This document shows positions 23,904-33,643 of a DNA stretch of 60,458 bases, one piece after another. The position numbers were made by a program, and so were the translations under genes. Source of the stretch: JAFLCM01 sp964510955 (GTDB lineage Bacteria > Planctomycetota > Phycisphaerae > Phycisphaerales > UBA1924). Location: assembly GCA_964510955.1 (NCBI GenBank), contig CAZEDW010000026.1:1-60458 (forward strand). The letters run 5' to 3'. The notes under the pieces are model-generated. The model saw only the letters and a list, made by a program, of their open reading frames with translations. It was not told where the DNA came from and did no database searches. Each line of letters begins with the position of its first letter. Position 1 is the stretch's first letter.

Positions 23904-25232
23904 ATGCCGGCCATGGCCGCAGGTCTGACCGAGTTCCTCCGCACGCACGCCCAGCGACGGGCAGAGGCGGCGGAACTCGACCGCGCGGACCCCGTTCCCA
24001 CCCGGCGCGACCGGTTCCTTATTCCCCGTGCCGGCGATGGGTCCGATTGCGTGTACCTCTGTGGCAACTCGCTGGGGCTGCAGCCCAGGTCCGTCCGCGA
24101 TGACCTGAACCGGCACCTCGACGACTGGGCTTCGCTGGGCGTCGAAGGTCACTTCGACGGTCACGACCCGTGGAAACCCTACCACGAATGGTTCGCTGGC
24201 CCGCTGGCCCGGCTGGTTGGGGCGCACCCCGATGAAGTGGTGGCCATGAACAGCCTGACGGTGAATCTGCACCTGCTGATGGCGAGCTTCTACCGGCCGA
24301 GCGGCAGGCGGGCGAAGATTCTCATCGAATCGCCGTGCTTCCCGTCCGATGTCTACGCCGTCAAGAGCCAGTTGCGGTTTCACGGTGTTGACCCGGCCCT
24401 GGGCTTGATCGAGGTCAAGCCCCGCGCCGGTGAGCACACCTGGCGCATGGATGACGTGGCGGAGACAATCCGGCGTCACGCCGATGAGTTGGCGCTGGTG
24501 CTGCTGCCGGGCGTGAACTATGTGACAGGCCAGCGATTCGATATCGAGAGGATCACCCGCGTGGGCCAGGAGGCGGGAGCGGTCGTGGGGTGGGACCTGG
24601 CGCACGCCGCGGGCAACGTGCCGTTGAAGCTGCACGACTGGGGATGTGACTTCGCGGCGTGGTGCTCGTACAAGTATCTCAACGCGGGACCGGGGGCGAT
24701 CGGCGGGGCGTTTGTCCATCGGCGATGGTGGACGGGACCGGCGGCCGAGAAGTTCGGACTCATGCCGCGTTTTGAGGGCTGGTGGGGGAACAACCGCGAC
24801 ACCCGGTTCCGCATGGCGCCGGAGTTCGACCCCATCGCCGGGGCCGAGGCGTGGTGCCTGAGCAACCCGCCGATCTTCTCGCTCGTGCCCCTCAAGGCTT
24901 CGCTCGAACTGTTCGACGCGGCGGGAATGGGTGCGCTCCGCCAGCGCAGCGAGCGCCTCACCGCATACCTGGAACGGCTCCTTGACGACCTCCGCGACGC
25001 GGTCGGCGGCTTCGACATCATCACGCCCCGCGATCCGAGCGAGCGCGGCGCCCAGCTCTCGATTCTGCTCGCCGGCGACGGGCGCCGGGTGCTCGGGGCG
25101 TTGAACGCGGCGGGGGTGATGTGCGACTTCCGAGAGCCGAACATCGTGCGGGCGGCCCCGACGCCGCTGTACAACACGTTCGAGGACTGCTGGGCCTTCG
25201 CCGGGGCGCTCGCCGGGGCGCTGAAGTCCTGA
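23904..25232 (+). CDS. kynU: Kynureninase
   Basis: A 442-residue PLP enzyme cleaving kynurenine or 3-hydroxykynurenine to anthranilate or 3-hydroxyanthranilate plus alanine. Diagnostic features are YLCGNSLGLQP near residue 55, NSLTVNLHLLMASFYRP, SPCFPSDVYA, GWDLAHAAGNVPLKLHDWG (PLP-binding Asp231), and the lysine K257 in WCSYKYLNAGPG. FEGWWGNN and the C-terminal FREPNIVRAAPTPLYN complete the family pattern. No other kyn pathway genes lie near. ATG 23904 or 23913 could start; neither has a strong ribosome-binding site. Confidence 0.95.
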   Translation: MPAMAAGLTEFLRTHAQRRAEAAELDRADPVPTRRDRFLIPRAGDGSDCVYLCGNSLGLQPRSVRDDLNRHLDDWASLGVEGHFDGHDPWKPYHEWFAGPLARLVGAHPDEVVAMNSLTVNLHLLMASFYRPSGRRAKILIESPCFPSDVYAVKSQLRFHGVDPALGLIEVKPRAGEHTWRMDDVAETIRRHADELALVLLPGVNYVTGQRFDIERITRVGQEAGAVVGWDLAHAAGNVPLKLHDWGCDFAAWCSYKYLNAGPGAIGGAFVHRRWWTGPAAEKFGLMPRFEGWWGNNRDTRFRMAPEFDPIAGAEAWCLSNPPIFSLVPLKASLELFDAAGMGALRQRSERLTAYLERLLDDLRDAVGGFDIITPRDPSERGAQLSILLAGDGRRVLGALNAAGVMCDFREPNIVRAAPTPLYNTFEDCWAFAGALAGALKS

Positions 25233-25297
25233 GGGGGGCGTCCGCGCCGCAATGACAGCACCCTGCAGGGTCTGCGCAGTCGGCGCGCCAGACGTTC

Positions 25298-27208
25298 TCA
25301 GGGGCAGCTGCGCCCGAATACCGCCAGCAGTTGCACCAGGTCGGGCGTGTTGATCAGCCCGTCATGGTTGGCGTCGAACGGGCAAGGCGTCGCGACGCAC
25401 AGGCCCGCCGGGTCGGATCGCGCCGTGCCGCAGCCGTTGGTCACGACGCAGTCGAACGCCGCGCCGCAGTCGGCGGGTGCGATCGAGGAGAGTATCAGAG
25501 TGGGCGTGCCGGACCCCGCGACGACGGTGCCGGTGGGGAAGGATCCGTCGGCGAGGTCTACGGCGTTGCGCCTCCAGTGAAAGGTCGGCGTGCCGGCGCC
25601 GGAGGGGGATGAGGCGGCGACCGTGTACGACGCGGTGCCGCCGGCGCTCGCGCTCTGCGCGACCGGCTGCTGGGTGACCGTGGGGAGCTGGGTGGCGCAA
25701 GGATTGGCGACAGCGAGCACGACCGGCTGGCTCGTGGTCGTGAGCGTCGAGCCGTTGCAGCCCGGCGCCAGGACCTGCGCGTCGTAGGAACCGGTGTCGG
25801 TGGCGTTCGCGGGTGTGAAGTGCAGCGTCGGACTTGTCGCGCCCGAGATGTTGCCGCCGTTCGTCATGACGACGCCGTTTTTCCGCCAGCGGTAGCTGAT
25901 CGTCGCGCCGTGCCCATCGGCGGCGATGGTGAACGCCGCATTCTGGCCGGGTTGGACGAACTGATTGGCGCCCGGACCACTGGTGATCGTCGCGGCGGGG
26001 GGGCCTGAAGTGTTCAGGAGGATCGAGACGGTGGACCCGGCGCCGCCTGAGAAGTTCGGTACGGCGATGTCCGGGCGCCCGTCGCCGTTGAAATCACCAA
26101 TGGCCAGGCCCGAGGCGTCTGTGCCGATGGAGATGTTGGTGGCGCCCAGGAAAGTGCCGTTGCCGTTACCCAGCAGGATTGAGACGCTCTGGGACAACGA
26201 GTTGGAGGTGGCCAGGTCGAGCTTTCCGTCGGCGTTGAAGTCGGCCACCGCGATGTTCCGTGCACCCACGCCAATGGTGTAGTTCACCTTCGGCTGAAAC
26301 GTGCCGTTGCCGTTCCCGATGAGCACCGAGACGTCGGAGTGGCTGTAGTTGGCGGTGGCGACGTCGAGTTTCCCGTCCGAGTTGAAATCGCCCACGGCGA
26401 CGGCGTTGGGATTGGCCTCGACAGCGAACGTGAGCCCCGGCTGCTGAAAGGTGCCGTCGCCGTTGTTGAGGAGGACCGACACATCGTTGCTGACCGAGTT
26501 GACGATGGCCAGGTCGAGGCGGCCGTCGGCGTTGAAGTCGCCGACACCCGCGGAGTAGGGATTCTGGCCCGCGCTGTAATGAAGCGGCGGGCCGAAGGTG
26601 CCGGTGTTAGGCGGAGGATTGCCGAGCAGAACTTCTGCGCCCGAGCCGGGCCCGCCCTGCTGATTGACGAGAACCAGGTCGGGGAACGAGTCGGCGTTCA
26701 GGTCGGCGACGGCCATCGAGCTCGGGTAGCCGCCGCCGTTGGTGTAGTTGACGCTGGCGAGGAAAGTGCCGACGTTCGGCGGTGCGGCCGCGAAGTGGAC
26801 CCATGCTCCGTCGACCGCGGCGGCGGCGAGGTCGGGGCGCCCGTCGCCGTTCAGGTCAGCGGCGGAGATGGCGATGGGGGTCAACCCCGTCGGGTAGGGG
26901 ACGGGGGTCTGGAAAGACCCGTTGAGGTTTCCGAAGAGCACGCCGATGGTGCTCGAGTTGGCGTTGACCACCGCGAGATCGCTCCGCCCGTCGGCGTTGA
27001 GGTCCGCCGCGGCAACGTAGAACGGACCGTTGCCGCCGGTGGGGTAGTTCACCGCGCTGGAGAACGTCAGGGGGCATTGCCCGCACGCCGTCCCGGCTGA
27101 GCACGCCGCCACACCAAGCGCCGCGATCACGCGTGGGCGGTGCGATCGCTGCGCCCAAACCCGCAGTGCGTTTGAACCGGTGAATCCGCCGTTGGTGCAA
27201 TGAGACAT
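25298..27208 (-). CDS. Secreted FG-GAP/VCBS repeat protein with Ig-like domains and dockerin tail
   Basis: A 636-residue exported protein. It has a signal peptide (VIAALGVAACSAGTACG). About seven FG-GAP repeats follow, each with a DxNxDGxxD Ca loop (DLNADGRSD, DLNGDGRPD, DFNADGRLD, DFNSDGKLD and others). These form a beta-propeller. Two Ig-like domains follow (PGQNAAFTIAADGHGATISY and SASAGGTASYTVAASS), and a single dockerin-like repeat ends the protein (CPFDANHDGLINTPDLVQLL). GGAGG 4 nt before ATG 27208 sets the start. A TTGACA lies at 27273-27268 but no convincing -10 is paired with it. Probably a cell-surface binding protein. Confidence 0.9.
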   Translation of the reverse strand: MSHCTNGGFTGSNALRVWAQRSHRPRVIAALGVAACSAGTACGQCPLTFSSAVNYPTGGNGPFYVAAADLNADGRSDLAVVNANSSTIGVLFGNLNGSFQTPVPYPTGLTPIAISAADLNGDGRPDLAAAAVDGAWVHFAAAPPNVGTFLASVNYTNGGGYPSSMAVADLNADSFPDLVLVNQQGGPGSGAEVLLGNPPPNTGTFGPPLHYSAGQNPYSAGVGDFNADGRLDLAIVNSVSNDVSVLLNNGDGTFQQPGLTFAVEANPNAVAVGDFNSDGKLDVATANYSHSDVSVLIGNGNGTFQPKVNYTIGVGARNIAVADFNADGKLDLATSNSLSQSVSILLGNGNGTFLGATNISIGTDASGLAIGDFNGDGRPDIAVPNFSGGAGSTVSILLNTSGPPAATITSGPGANQFVQPGQNAAFTIAADGHGATISYRWRKNGVVMTNGGNISGATSPTLHFTPANATDTGSYDAQVLAPGCNGSTLTTTSQPVVLAVANPCATQLPTVTQQPVAQSASAGGTASYTVAASSPSGAGTPTFHWRRNAVDLADGSFPTGTVVAGSGTPTLILSSIAPADCGAAFDCVVTNGCGTARSDPAGLCVATPCPFDANHDGLINTPDLVQLLAVFGRSCP

Positions 27209-27376
27209 CGCGCCTCCTTCCCCCGGCCCAGATGGCTCTTAGGTAGGGATCAGCTTACAGAGGGGGATGTCAAGCACCACCTCCTGCCTTGCGAAATCCT
27301 CAATCTTGCTCGGCGCGATCCACCGCGCCGGCGCACGGGGCTACCGAGCAGTTGCCGAACCGCGGGTGTGGACCGA

Positions 27377-29566
27377 CTACTTGACGAACAGCATCTCGCG
27401 GTAGGTCGGCAGCGGCCAGAGGTCGTCGGCGATGTTGCGCTCGAGCTCGTCGGCCAGCTCGCGCAGGTCGAGCATGGCGGGGAGCACCTTGTCGCGGAGG
27501 TAGACCGCGTGCTTCTCGTGGCTGCTCTCGTGGTGCTCGCTCAGCTCTTCGAGCTTGATGATGGCGGCCTTGAACTTGGCCGTCACCTCGGCGAAATCCT
27601 CCAGGGCCGCACGCAGGTCCTCGCAGTCGATGTCGGCCGCGTTGGTGGCGCTCACGCCCTCGGCGAGCATGGTCTGGTGGCGGACCGCCGCCGGCAGGAT
27701 CAGCGTCCGAGCCATCTCGGCGGCGGTGTTGGCCTCGATGGTCACGTGCTTGATGTACTGCTCGAGACAGACGTGGTGGCGCGACTCGGTCTCGACCTTG
27801 CTGAAGACGCCGTAGGTCTTGAAAAGATCGATGGCCTTCTTGCTCTTGAGCGCGGGGAGCGCGTCGACGGTGTTGCGGAAGTTGGGAAGCCCGCGCCGCT
27901 CGGCCTCGGCGTGCCACTCCTTGGTGTAACCGTCGCCGTTGAAGATCACGCGCTTGTGCTTCTTCACGATGTCCTGGAGCAGCTTGCCCACCGCGGTCTT
28001 CAGCTTGCCCTCGTTGCCCGCGTGCTTCTCGATTTCGCCGGCGATGAAGTCCAGGCTCTCGGCCACGATGGTGTTCAGCACCACGTTGCAGAACGCGATC
28101 GACTGGCTCGAGCCCACCGCGCGGAACTCGAACTTGTTGCCGGTGAACGCGAAGGGGCTGGTGCGGTTGCGGTCGGAGGTGTGGCGCGGAAGGGTGGGCA
28201 GCGTGTTCGCACCCAGGTCCAGCTTGCCGCCCTTGATGGTGCTCCTGGTCGAGCCGCTCTCGAGCTGGTCGACGATGTTCTGGAGCATGTCGCCCAGGAA
28301 GATGGACATGATGGCCGGCGGCGCCTCGTTGGCGCCCAGGCGGTGGTCGTTGCCGGCGTGGGCGACGCTGGCGCGAACCAGGTCGGCGTGAAGGTCCACC
28401 GCTCGGATCACGGCGCACAGGAACACCAGGAACTGCATGTTGGTATGCGTGTCGTCGCTGGGGTCGAGCAGGTTCACGCCGGTGTCGGTCGCCAGCGACC
28501 AGTTGTTGTGCTTGCCCGAGCCGTTGATGCCGGCGAACGGTTTCTCGTGCATCAGGCACACCAGCCCGAACTTGGGCGCCGCCTTGCGGAGCACCTGCAT
28601 CACGAGCTGCTGATGGTCGGCGGCCACGTTGGCGCTCTCAAAGATCGGCGCGATCTCGTACTGGGCCGGGCTCACCTCGTTGTGGCGCGTCTTGACGGGC
28701 ACGCCCAGGGCGTAGAGCTCGCGCTCGCACTCGGCCATGTACGCCTGCACGCGCTCGGGGATGCTGCCGAAATAGTGGTCCTCGAGCTGCTGGTCCTTGG
28801 CGGCCTTGGCGCCGAACAGGGTCCGCCCGCACATCAGCAGGTCGGGACGCGCGAAGTAGTACCGTCGGTCGATCAGGAAATACTCCTGCTCGGGCCCGCA
28901 GGTGCTGAACACCCGGCTCACGCCGTCGGCCGTGCCGAAGATCTTCAGGATGCGGATCGCCTGCTCGCTGACGGCGTCCATGGAGCGCAGCAGGGGGGTC
29001 TTCTGATCCAGCGCCTCGCCGGTGTAGCTGACGAACGCCGTGGGGATGCACATCGTGACGGTGTTGCCCGAGCGGTTCAGGAACACCGGGCTGGTGGGGT
29101 CCCAGGCGGTGTAGCCGCGGGCCTCGAAAGTGCCGCGGATGCCCCCCGAGGGGAAGCTGGAGGCGTCGGGCTCGCCCTGCACAAGCGCGCCGCCGGAGAA
29201 CTCCATGATCGCCCCGCCCGAGCCGTCGGGGGTCAGGAAGCTGTCGTGTTTCTCAGCGGTGGACCCCGTCAGCGGCGCGAACCAGTGCGTGTAGTGCGTC
29301 GCCCCGTTCTCGATCGCCCAGTCCTTCATTGCATTGGCGACGGTGTCGGCGATCGAGTGGTCCAGCGGCGCGCCCAGCCGGATCGTCCGCAGCAGCTTCT
29401 TGAACACGTCCTTGGGAAGCCGCTCACGCATCACCTTCTCGCTGAACACGTCGCGCCCGTACTGCTGCAGCGACGTACCCGTCCCGGAATCAGGCTGGGC
29501 GAAATCGCCCTCGTGCCAGGCGGCAACGACGCGGAGAGCTTCACGGCGGGGGTGCGAGTCGATCAT
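27377..29566 (-). CDS. glnN: Glutamine synthetase type III (GlnN)
   Basis: A 729-residue protein matching the large GSIII class (about 700-730) rather than the 470-residue GSI. It makes glutamine from glutamate, ammonia and ATP. GSIII hallmarks are the N-terminal FSEKVMRERLPKDVFKKLL block, THWFAPLTGSTAEKHDSF, FSGGALVQGEPDASSFPSGG, GPEQEYFLID (metal-binding Glu), KTRHNEVSPAQYEIAPIFE, and GINGSGKHNNWSLATDTG. GNDHRLGANEAPPAIMS closes the active-site series. ATG 29566 is preferred; a TTG at 29584 is also open. No sigma54 promoter or amtB/glnK neighbour is seen. Confidence 0.96.
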   Translation of the reverse strand: MIDSHPRREALRVVAAWHEGDFAQPDSGTGTSLQQYGRDVFSEKVMRERLPKDVFKKLLRTIRLGAPLDHSIADTVANAMKDWAIENGATHYTHWFAPLTGSTAEKHDSFLTPDGSGGAIMEFSGGALVQGEPDASSFPSGGIRGTFEARGYTAWDPTSPVFLNRSGNTVTMCIPTAFVSYTGEALDQKTPLLRSMDAVSEQAIRILKIFGTADGVSRVFSTCGPEQEYFLIDRRYYFARPDLLMCGRTLFGAKAAKDQQLEDHYFGSIPERVQAYMAECERELYALGVPVKTRHNEVSPAQYEIAPIFESANVAADHQQLVMQVLRKAAPKFGLVCLMHEKPFAGINGSGKHNNWSLATDTGVNLLDPSDDTHTNMQFLVFLCAVIRAVDLHADLVRASVAHAGNDHRLGANEAPPAIMSIFLGDMLQNIVDQLESGSTRSTIKGGKLDLGANTLPTLPRHTSDRNRTSPFAFTGNKFEFRAVGSSQSIAFCNVVLNTIVAESLDFIAGEIEKHAGNEGKLKTAVGKLLQDIVKKHKRVIFNGDGYTKEWHAEAERRGLPNFRNTVDALPALKSKKAIDLFKTYGVFSKVETESRHHVCLEQYIKHVTIEANTAAEMARTLILPAAVRHQTMLAEGVSATNAADIDCEDLRAALEDFAEVTAKFKAAIIKLEELSEHHESSHEKHAVYLRDKVLPAMLDLRELADELERNIADDLWPLPTYREMLFVK

Positions 29567-29920
29567 GGCTTGATCCGTTCTCAAACGTGCCCTGGGTCAG
29601 GTGGGGTGTCCGGGGGTGGGGGGGAGGGGGTAACCGGCCAGGTCCGGTGTTGGTTCTCACTCCATTCGACCGAATACGAAAACCACGACAGCCGACGCCG
29701 ACGGAACCAAACGCAAGGCGCTTGACCGACGGCGTGGGAGTTACTGTTGCTGCTGCTGGAACATGGAATCTGGTGGGTCGGGCCGGCCCGGCCGGGCGGA
29801 GCGGTTGTGGGGCAGGGGGCCGCCGACCTCAGGGGATGATATCGGGTTCGGGGCGGGGGTGCTTGACGGTGTGAATAACCGTTTCGGCAGGCCTTTAGAC
29901 CTCGGCGAACACCCCCGCGA
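29567..29920. other. Intergenic region upstream of glnN
   Basis: 354 bp between the end of dxs and the start of glnN, both on the minus strand. It contains G-rich runs (29590-29632) and a GC palindrome GGCCGGCCCGGCC near 29790. I see no gene, recognisable riboswitch, sigma54 site or clear sigma70 promoter. Confidence 0.5.
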
Positions 29921-31900
29921 TTATCGCTTCCTCGAGGTCGCCGACAACTCACGCACCTCGACCAGGGGCCCGTCCTCAATGCGTCGCGTGTTCCCCACCG
30001 CCGCCTCGCGGATCGCCGCGGCGATGGACGCCGGGTCGAGGCCCACCTCGGCGAGCTGGGCCTTGCGCGAGTCCTGATACACCCACGCATCCGGCATGGC
30101 CAAGCGTTTGATCAGCCCGGCGTCCAGACCCATGTCCACCGCGGCCTCGGCCACCGCCGCGCCGAAGCCGCCGTGGGGGCCGTGGTCTTCAACGGTGACG
30201 ATGGGGATGCGCCGCTCCAGGAGTGAGCGGATCAAGGCCACGTCCACGGGCTTGGCAAAGCGCCCATCGTGCAGCTCGGCACGCACCTCGGGGCCGAGCG
30301 TTTCTACGGCTTCAAGGGCGCTGATGACCATCGTGCCGAATGCCAGCACCGCGACATCGGGCGACTCGTGCCGGATCAGCGGGCGCGACTTGCCGAGTTC
30401 GAACGGGGGGCAGGGACCGAACTTCGCGAGCTTGTCGGAGACGTTGTCGCGCGGCCAGCGGCAGGCGCTCAGGCCGGCGTCATACGTGCGCATGAACTCC
30501 AGCGCGCCGAGCATCGACGGCTCGTCGGCGGCGGCGGTGATCGCCGCCTTGGGCAGCGTGCGCAGCAGGCTGATGTCGCAGAAGCCGTGGTGGACGGCCC
30601 CGTCGCCACCGACAAATCCGGCGCGGTCGAGGCACAGACGCACCGCGAGCCCCTGCAGCGAAACCTCCTGGAACGCCTGGTCAAAGGCCCTCTGCAGGAA
30701 GGTCGAATACACCGCGAAGAACGGGCGGAAACCGGTCTTCGCCAGTCCTGCCATCATGTCCAGCGCATGGCTCTCGCAGATGCCAGTGTCGAACCCACGC
30801 TCGGGGTACTCGGCCAGCACTTTGTCCAGCCCGGTGCCCGGGCCCATGGCCGCGGTGCAGGCGAGCACTTTGGCGTCGCGGGCCATCATGCCCATCATCG
30901 CCTCGCCGAACGCACTGGTGAATGAGCGACCCTCGGCCTTGATCTCCACCCGGCACGAATCGGGGTCATAGTTGAAAGCGGCGGGGGAGTGGAATCTGGT
31001 GGCGTCGCCCTCGGCGAAGCCGTAGCCCTTGCCCTTGACGGTCTTGACGTGAAGCACCATCGGGCGGTCGAAGTGCTTGGCCTCGTTGAGGAACTCGATG
31101 AGCGTGGGGATGTCGTGCCCGTCGACGGGTCCGACGGTGACGAGGCCGAAGTGCTCGAACCAGGACTCCTCGTCGAGGGCGATCTTTGCCATCTCGCCCA
31201 GGCGGTGGTAGGCGTCCTTGACGAAACGCTCGCCGGGCATGCCATCGAGCATGTTGCGGGCGCGCTTCTTCATCTCGCCGTAGGTGCTGCTGAGACGGAC
31301 GCGGTCGAAGTACGCGGCCACCGCGCCCTGCGGCTTGGAGATCGACATCCCGTTGTCGTTGAGCACGACGAGGAACTGGCGTTTGAGTGTGCCGGCCCCG
31401 TTCAGCCCCTCCATGGCGACGCCGTTGACGATGGAGGCGTCGCCGATGAGCGTGACCGCCCGGCGACCGTTGGGGCGTGCATCGGGGTCGAAGGACTCGT
31501 TGTTCAGCAGGTCGCCCCGGGCCATGCCCACGGCGGTCGAGATGCCCGTGCCCGCGTGCCCGACGCTGAACAGGTCGAACGCGCTCTCGCGCGGCTCGGG
31601 GAACCCCGCCATGCCGGCACGGGTGCGGAGGCCGGGGAGCATGTCGCGGCGCCCGGTGAGCAGCTTGTGCGCATAGCACTGGTGCCCGACGTCGAAGAGC
31701 AGGCGGTCGTGGGCGAAGTCAAAGACGTAGTGCAGGGCGATGGTCAGTTCGACCACGCCGAGGTTGGGCGCAAGATGCCCACCAACCTTGGAGACCTGAT
31801 TGAAGATGGCTTCACGCACCTCCTGAGCGAGCGCCGGGAGCTGCTCAACCGGCAACTTCTTGAGGTCGGCGGGCGATTTGATCGTGGGCAGTAGCGGCAT
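29921..31900 (-). CDS. dxs: 1-deoxy-D-xylulose-5-phosphate synthase
   Basis: A 659-residue thiamine-diphosphate enzyme that condenses pyruvate and glyceraldehyde-3-phosphate, the first step of the MEP isoprenoid pathway. Motifs are KVGGHLAPNLGVVELTIALH, FDVGHQCYAHKLLTGR (His for TPP), SVGHAGTGISTAVGMA, and the TPP/Mg motif GDASIVNGVAMEGLNGAG. Transketolase pyrimidine and C-terminal domains follow (YSTFLQRAFDQAFQEV, VTVEDHGPHGGFGAAV). ATG 31900 is favoured; a GTG at 31981 would add 27 Pro/Arg-rich residues. It stands alone, without ispA or xseB neighbours. Confidence 0.96.
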   Translation of the reverse strand: MPLLPTIKSPADLKKLPVEQLPALAQEVREAIFNQVSKVGGHLAPNLGVVELTIALHYVFDFAHDRLLFDVGHQCYAHKLLTGRRDMLPGLRTRAGMAGFPEPRESAFDLFSVGHAGTGISTAVGMARGDLLNNESFDPDARPNGRRAVTLIGDASIVNGVAMEGLNGAGTLKRQFLVVLNDNGMSISKPQGAVAAYFDRVRLSSTYGEMKKRARNMLDGMPGERFVKDAYHRLGEMAKIALDEESWFEHFGLVTVGPVDGHDIPTLIEFLNEAKHFDRPMVLHVKTVKGKGYGFAEGDATRFHSPAAFNYDPDSCRVEIKAEGRSFTSAFGEAMMGMMARDAKVLACTAAMGPGTGLDKVLAEYPERGFDTGICESHALDMMAGLAKTGFRPFFAVYSTFLQRAFDQAFQEVSLQGLAVRLCLDRAGFVGGDGAVHHGFCDISLLRTLPKAAITAAADEPSMLGALEFMRTYDAGLSACRWPRDNVSDKLAKFGPCPPFELGKSRPLIRHESPDVAVLAFGTMVISALEAVETLGPEVRAELHDGRFAKPVDVALIRSLLERRIPIVTVEDHGPHGGFGAAVAEAAVDMGLDAGLIKRLAMPDAWVYQDSRKAQLAEVGLDPASIAAAIREAAVGNTRRIEDGPLVEVRELSATSRKR

Positions 31901-32579
31901 CCGTGGCTTTCGAGAGGGAACCCTGTCCGAAGGGGGTGGCCGGCGTGGAGCCGGGTGGGTTTCAAGTTTTTCTGAAAACACTGACGTTTAGGACTCAGAG
32001 AGATCGTAGGGCGGTCGCATCATCCCGACATTCGGACTCGGACGCAAGGTAAAGCGGTTTCGCGTCTGCCGGAGGTTTCTCGGACGCTCCGCTCTCAAGC
32101 CCGCAGGGATCTGAAATCCTCGACGGCAACCGTGAGTACCGACACAACCGGATCACTGTTCGGTGCATGTTGAGACCGACGCCGAATCGCCGCTCAGATT
32201 CGGTGAGGGACCGGCCGGCGAATCGTGTTGGATCGTCCCGAGCGGCGAGCCACTTGTCGGCCTTGGCGCGGGCGTGGGGGCTGTCGGCTGCGAGATGACC
32301 GACATGCCCTCCGCTGATGCACGCGGTCGGTGTTCGCAGTCCAGAGGTCGAACACCCGGAACGAGATGTTCACAGGGTCGCGAAGCCGACGCCGAGCATG
32401 GGGTCTGTCACGCCGTGACGGGCGTAGGTCTTCCGCGCCTGGGCCGAACCCGCCCGTTCGGGCGCGGTCTTCGTATGATGGAGGCTCATTCATGCCGTCG
32501 GATCGCTCAAAGGCCTCTTTGCAGCGGTCTTCGTTCGATGCAAGTGGTCTCCTTCACAGGCCGGGGTCTTTGCCATCAC
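31901..32579. other. Intergenic region, possible decayed coding sequence
   Basis: 679 bp without a convincing gene. On the minus strand, protein-like stretches appear in two different frames (NISFRVFDLWTANTDRV near 32370-32320; KADKWLAARDDPTRFAGRS near 32260-32200), as if a frameshift had broken an old gene. Neither has a start with ribosome-binding site. A hairpin GCCCGTTCGGGC lies near 32453, and the palindrome GTCACGCCGTGAC at 32406-32418. Confidence 0.35.
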
Positions 32580-33182
32580 CTATCCGCGTTTGACGGCGAC
32601 GGTTCTTTTCTTGGCCGTCTTCTTCTTCGGCGGGGGCGTCGCACGCTTGGCCTTCGTGCTCCGCTCCTTCGCGCCTGCCCCACCCTTCTTGATCGGCTTC
32701 CCGTCCGGCCCCTTGCCCAGACGTGCCAGCATGGCCATGTGATCCTGCAGGTACTTGTTCATCGGCATCCGCCGCATCGCCTCGGCGATCACGTCGAGAG
32801 AGAGGTCTTCGACCTTCTTGAACCTCAGGCAGCACGCCATGCCCGCGATCTTCATGTGGAGCTTTTTCCCGGACGCCTGCCACGCTTTCTCGAACCACGC
32901 CCGCTCGCGCTCGTTTTCGTAGAGGAACAACATGTACACAACCATGTCGTTCTTTTGCGACGACAGTCCCATGTACATCAGCGGAAGTTCCGGGTTCGTG
33001 CGGGTGCCGTGCGGCCAGACCGAGTGCGGGACGGTGTAGGCGATCACGCCATATTGCATGCACTCCTGGAGAGAGCTGTCGAGGTGCTTGAGGATGAAGC
33101 GGCGGACGGTCTGGATCGCCTCGCGGCGATCGGGGGGGAGCGAATCCAGGTAGGCGAGGGCGGTTGTGGCTTGGCTTTTCAT
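32580..33182 (-). CDS. DUF1801 domain protein with basic tail
   Basis: A 200-residue protein. The first about 140 residues are a DUF1801 (YdhG-like) domain: YLDSLPPDRREAIQTVRRFI, then EECMQYGVIAYTVP-type core and MVVYMLFLYENE. The last 50 residues are a Lys/Arg/Pro-rich tail (KKTAKKRTVAVKRG) resembling nucleic-acid-binding tails. DUF1801 has no settled biochemical function. The start ATG 33182 has no Shine-Dalgarno; TAAACT lies 12 nt upstream. Separated from its neighbours by long non-coding stretches. Confidence 0.85.
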   Translation of the reverse strand: MKSQATTALAYLDSLPPDRREAIQTVRRFILKHLDSSLQECMQYGVIAYTVPHSVWPHGTRTNPELPLMYMGLSSQKNDMVVYMLFLYENERERAWFEKAWQASGKKLHMKIAGMACCLRFKKVEDLSLDVIAEAMRRMPMNKYLQDHMAMLARLGKGPDGKPIKKGGAGAKERSTKAKRATPPPKKKTAKKRTVAVKRG

Positions 33183-33267
33183 GGTGAGGGCGGGAGTTTA
33201 CGGAATGGTCTGAGGGCACGGGCGCGCCTTGTCGGGGTGGCGCAACGCCACAACGGTGCGAGGGGAG

Positions 33268-33316
33268 TAGCCATGGGTAGAGCGACGAAGCCTTGTGCGT
33301 CGCGGAAACCGTAGAA
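33268..33316 (+). repeat. Hairpin repeat element, copy A
   Basis: Starts TAGCCATGGGTAGAGCGACG and ends GCGGAAACCGTAGAAG. The ends form an imperfect stem, CCATGGGT with ACCGTAG. Copy B (33442-33484) has the same layout in opposite orientation. Confidence 0.6.
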
Positions 33317-33441
33317 GGGGGTACTCCTTTCTTATCAGTGCCGCGGCGGGGCGTTCGAGGCGCGTGGTTCGTAACTGGATGCACGGTTGACTAACTTGAG
33401 CATTCCTCCGCCCCGCCGGGGCGGGATCATCAGAGCACACC

Positions 33442-33484
33442 CTTCCACGGGTTGCGCTCGAAGACCCGCTGTACCCGTGGCTAC
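33442..33484 (-). repeat. Hairpin repeat element, copy B (inverted)
   Basis: On the minus strand it reads TAGCCACGGGTACAGCGGGT and ends GCGCAACCCGTGGAAG. An 8-bp perfect stem, CCACGGGT with ACCCGTGG, brackets a 20-nt loop. This resembles REP-like elements scattered in planctomycete genomes (from memory). Confidence 0.65.
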
Positions 33485-33643
33485 ACGCCGGCGCCTCTCT
33501 GCGGCGAAGGCACTGGGGAACGGTGTCCAACGGCTTGATCGCGCCCTTCTGGAGGCGCGGGGCCACGCACCGTCAATCCCAGCAAGCCTGAGGACACCCC
33601 CGAGTTCGGTTGAGCCAAGGTGGATTTTGTGATGGCCAGGGCT

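Noticed and set aside
22563..24719. Very long minus-strand frame covering sqr and the kynureninase gene
   Set aside because: The part upstream of ATG 23768 is antisense to kynureninase; sqr has AGGAG at its own start.
29587..29874. Small frames in the glnN upstream region
   Set aside because: Gly/Pro/Arg-rich translations typical of random GC-rich DNA; no ribosome-binding site.
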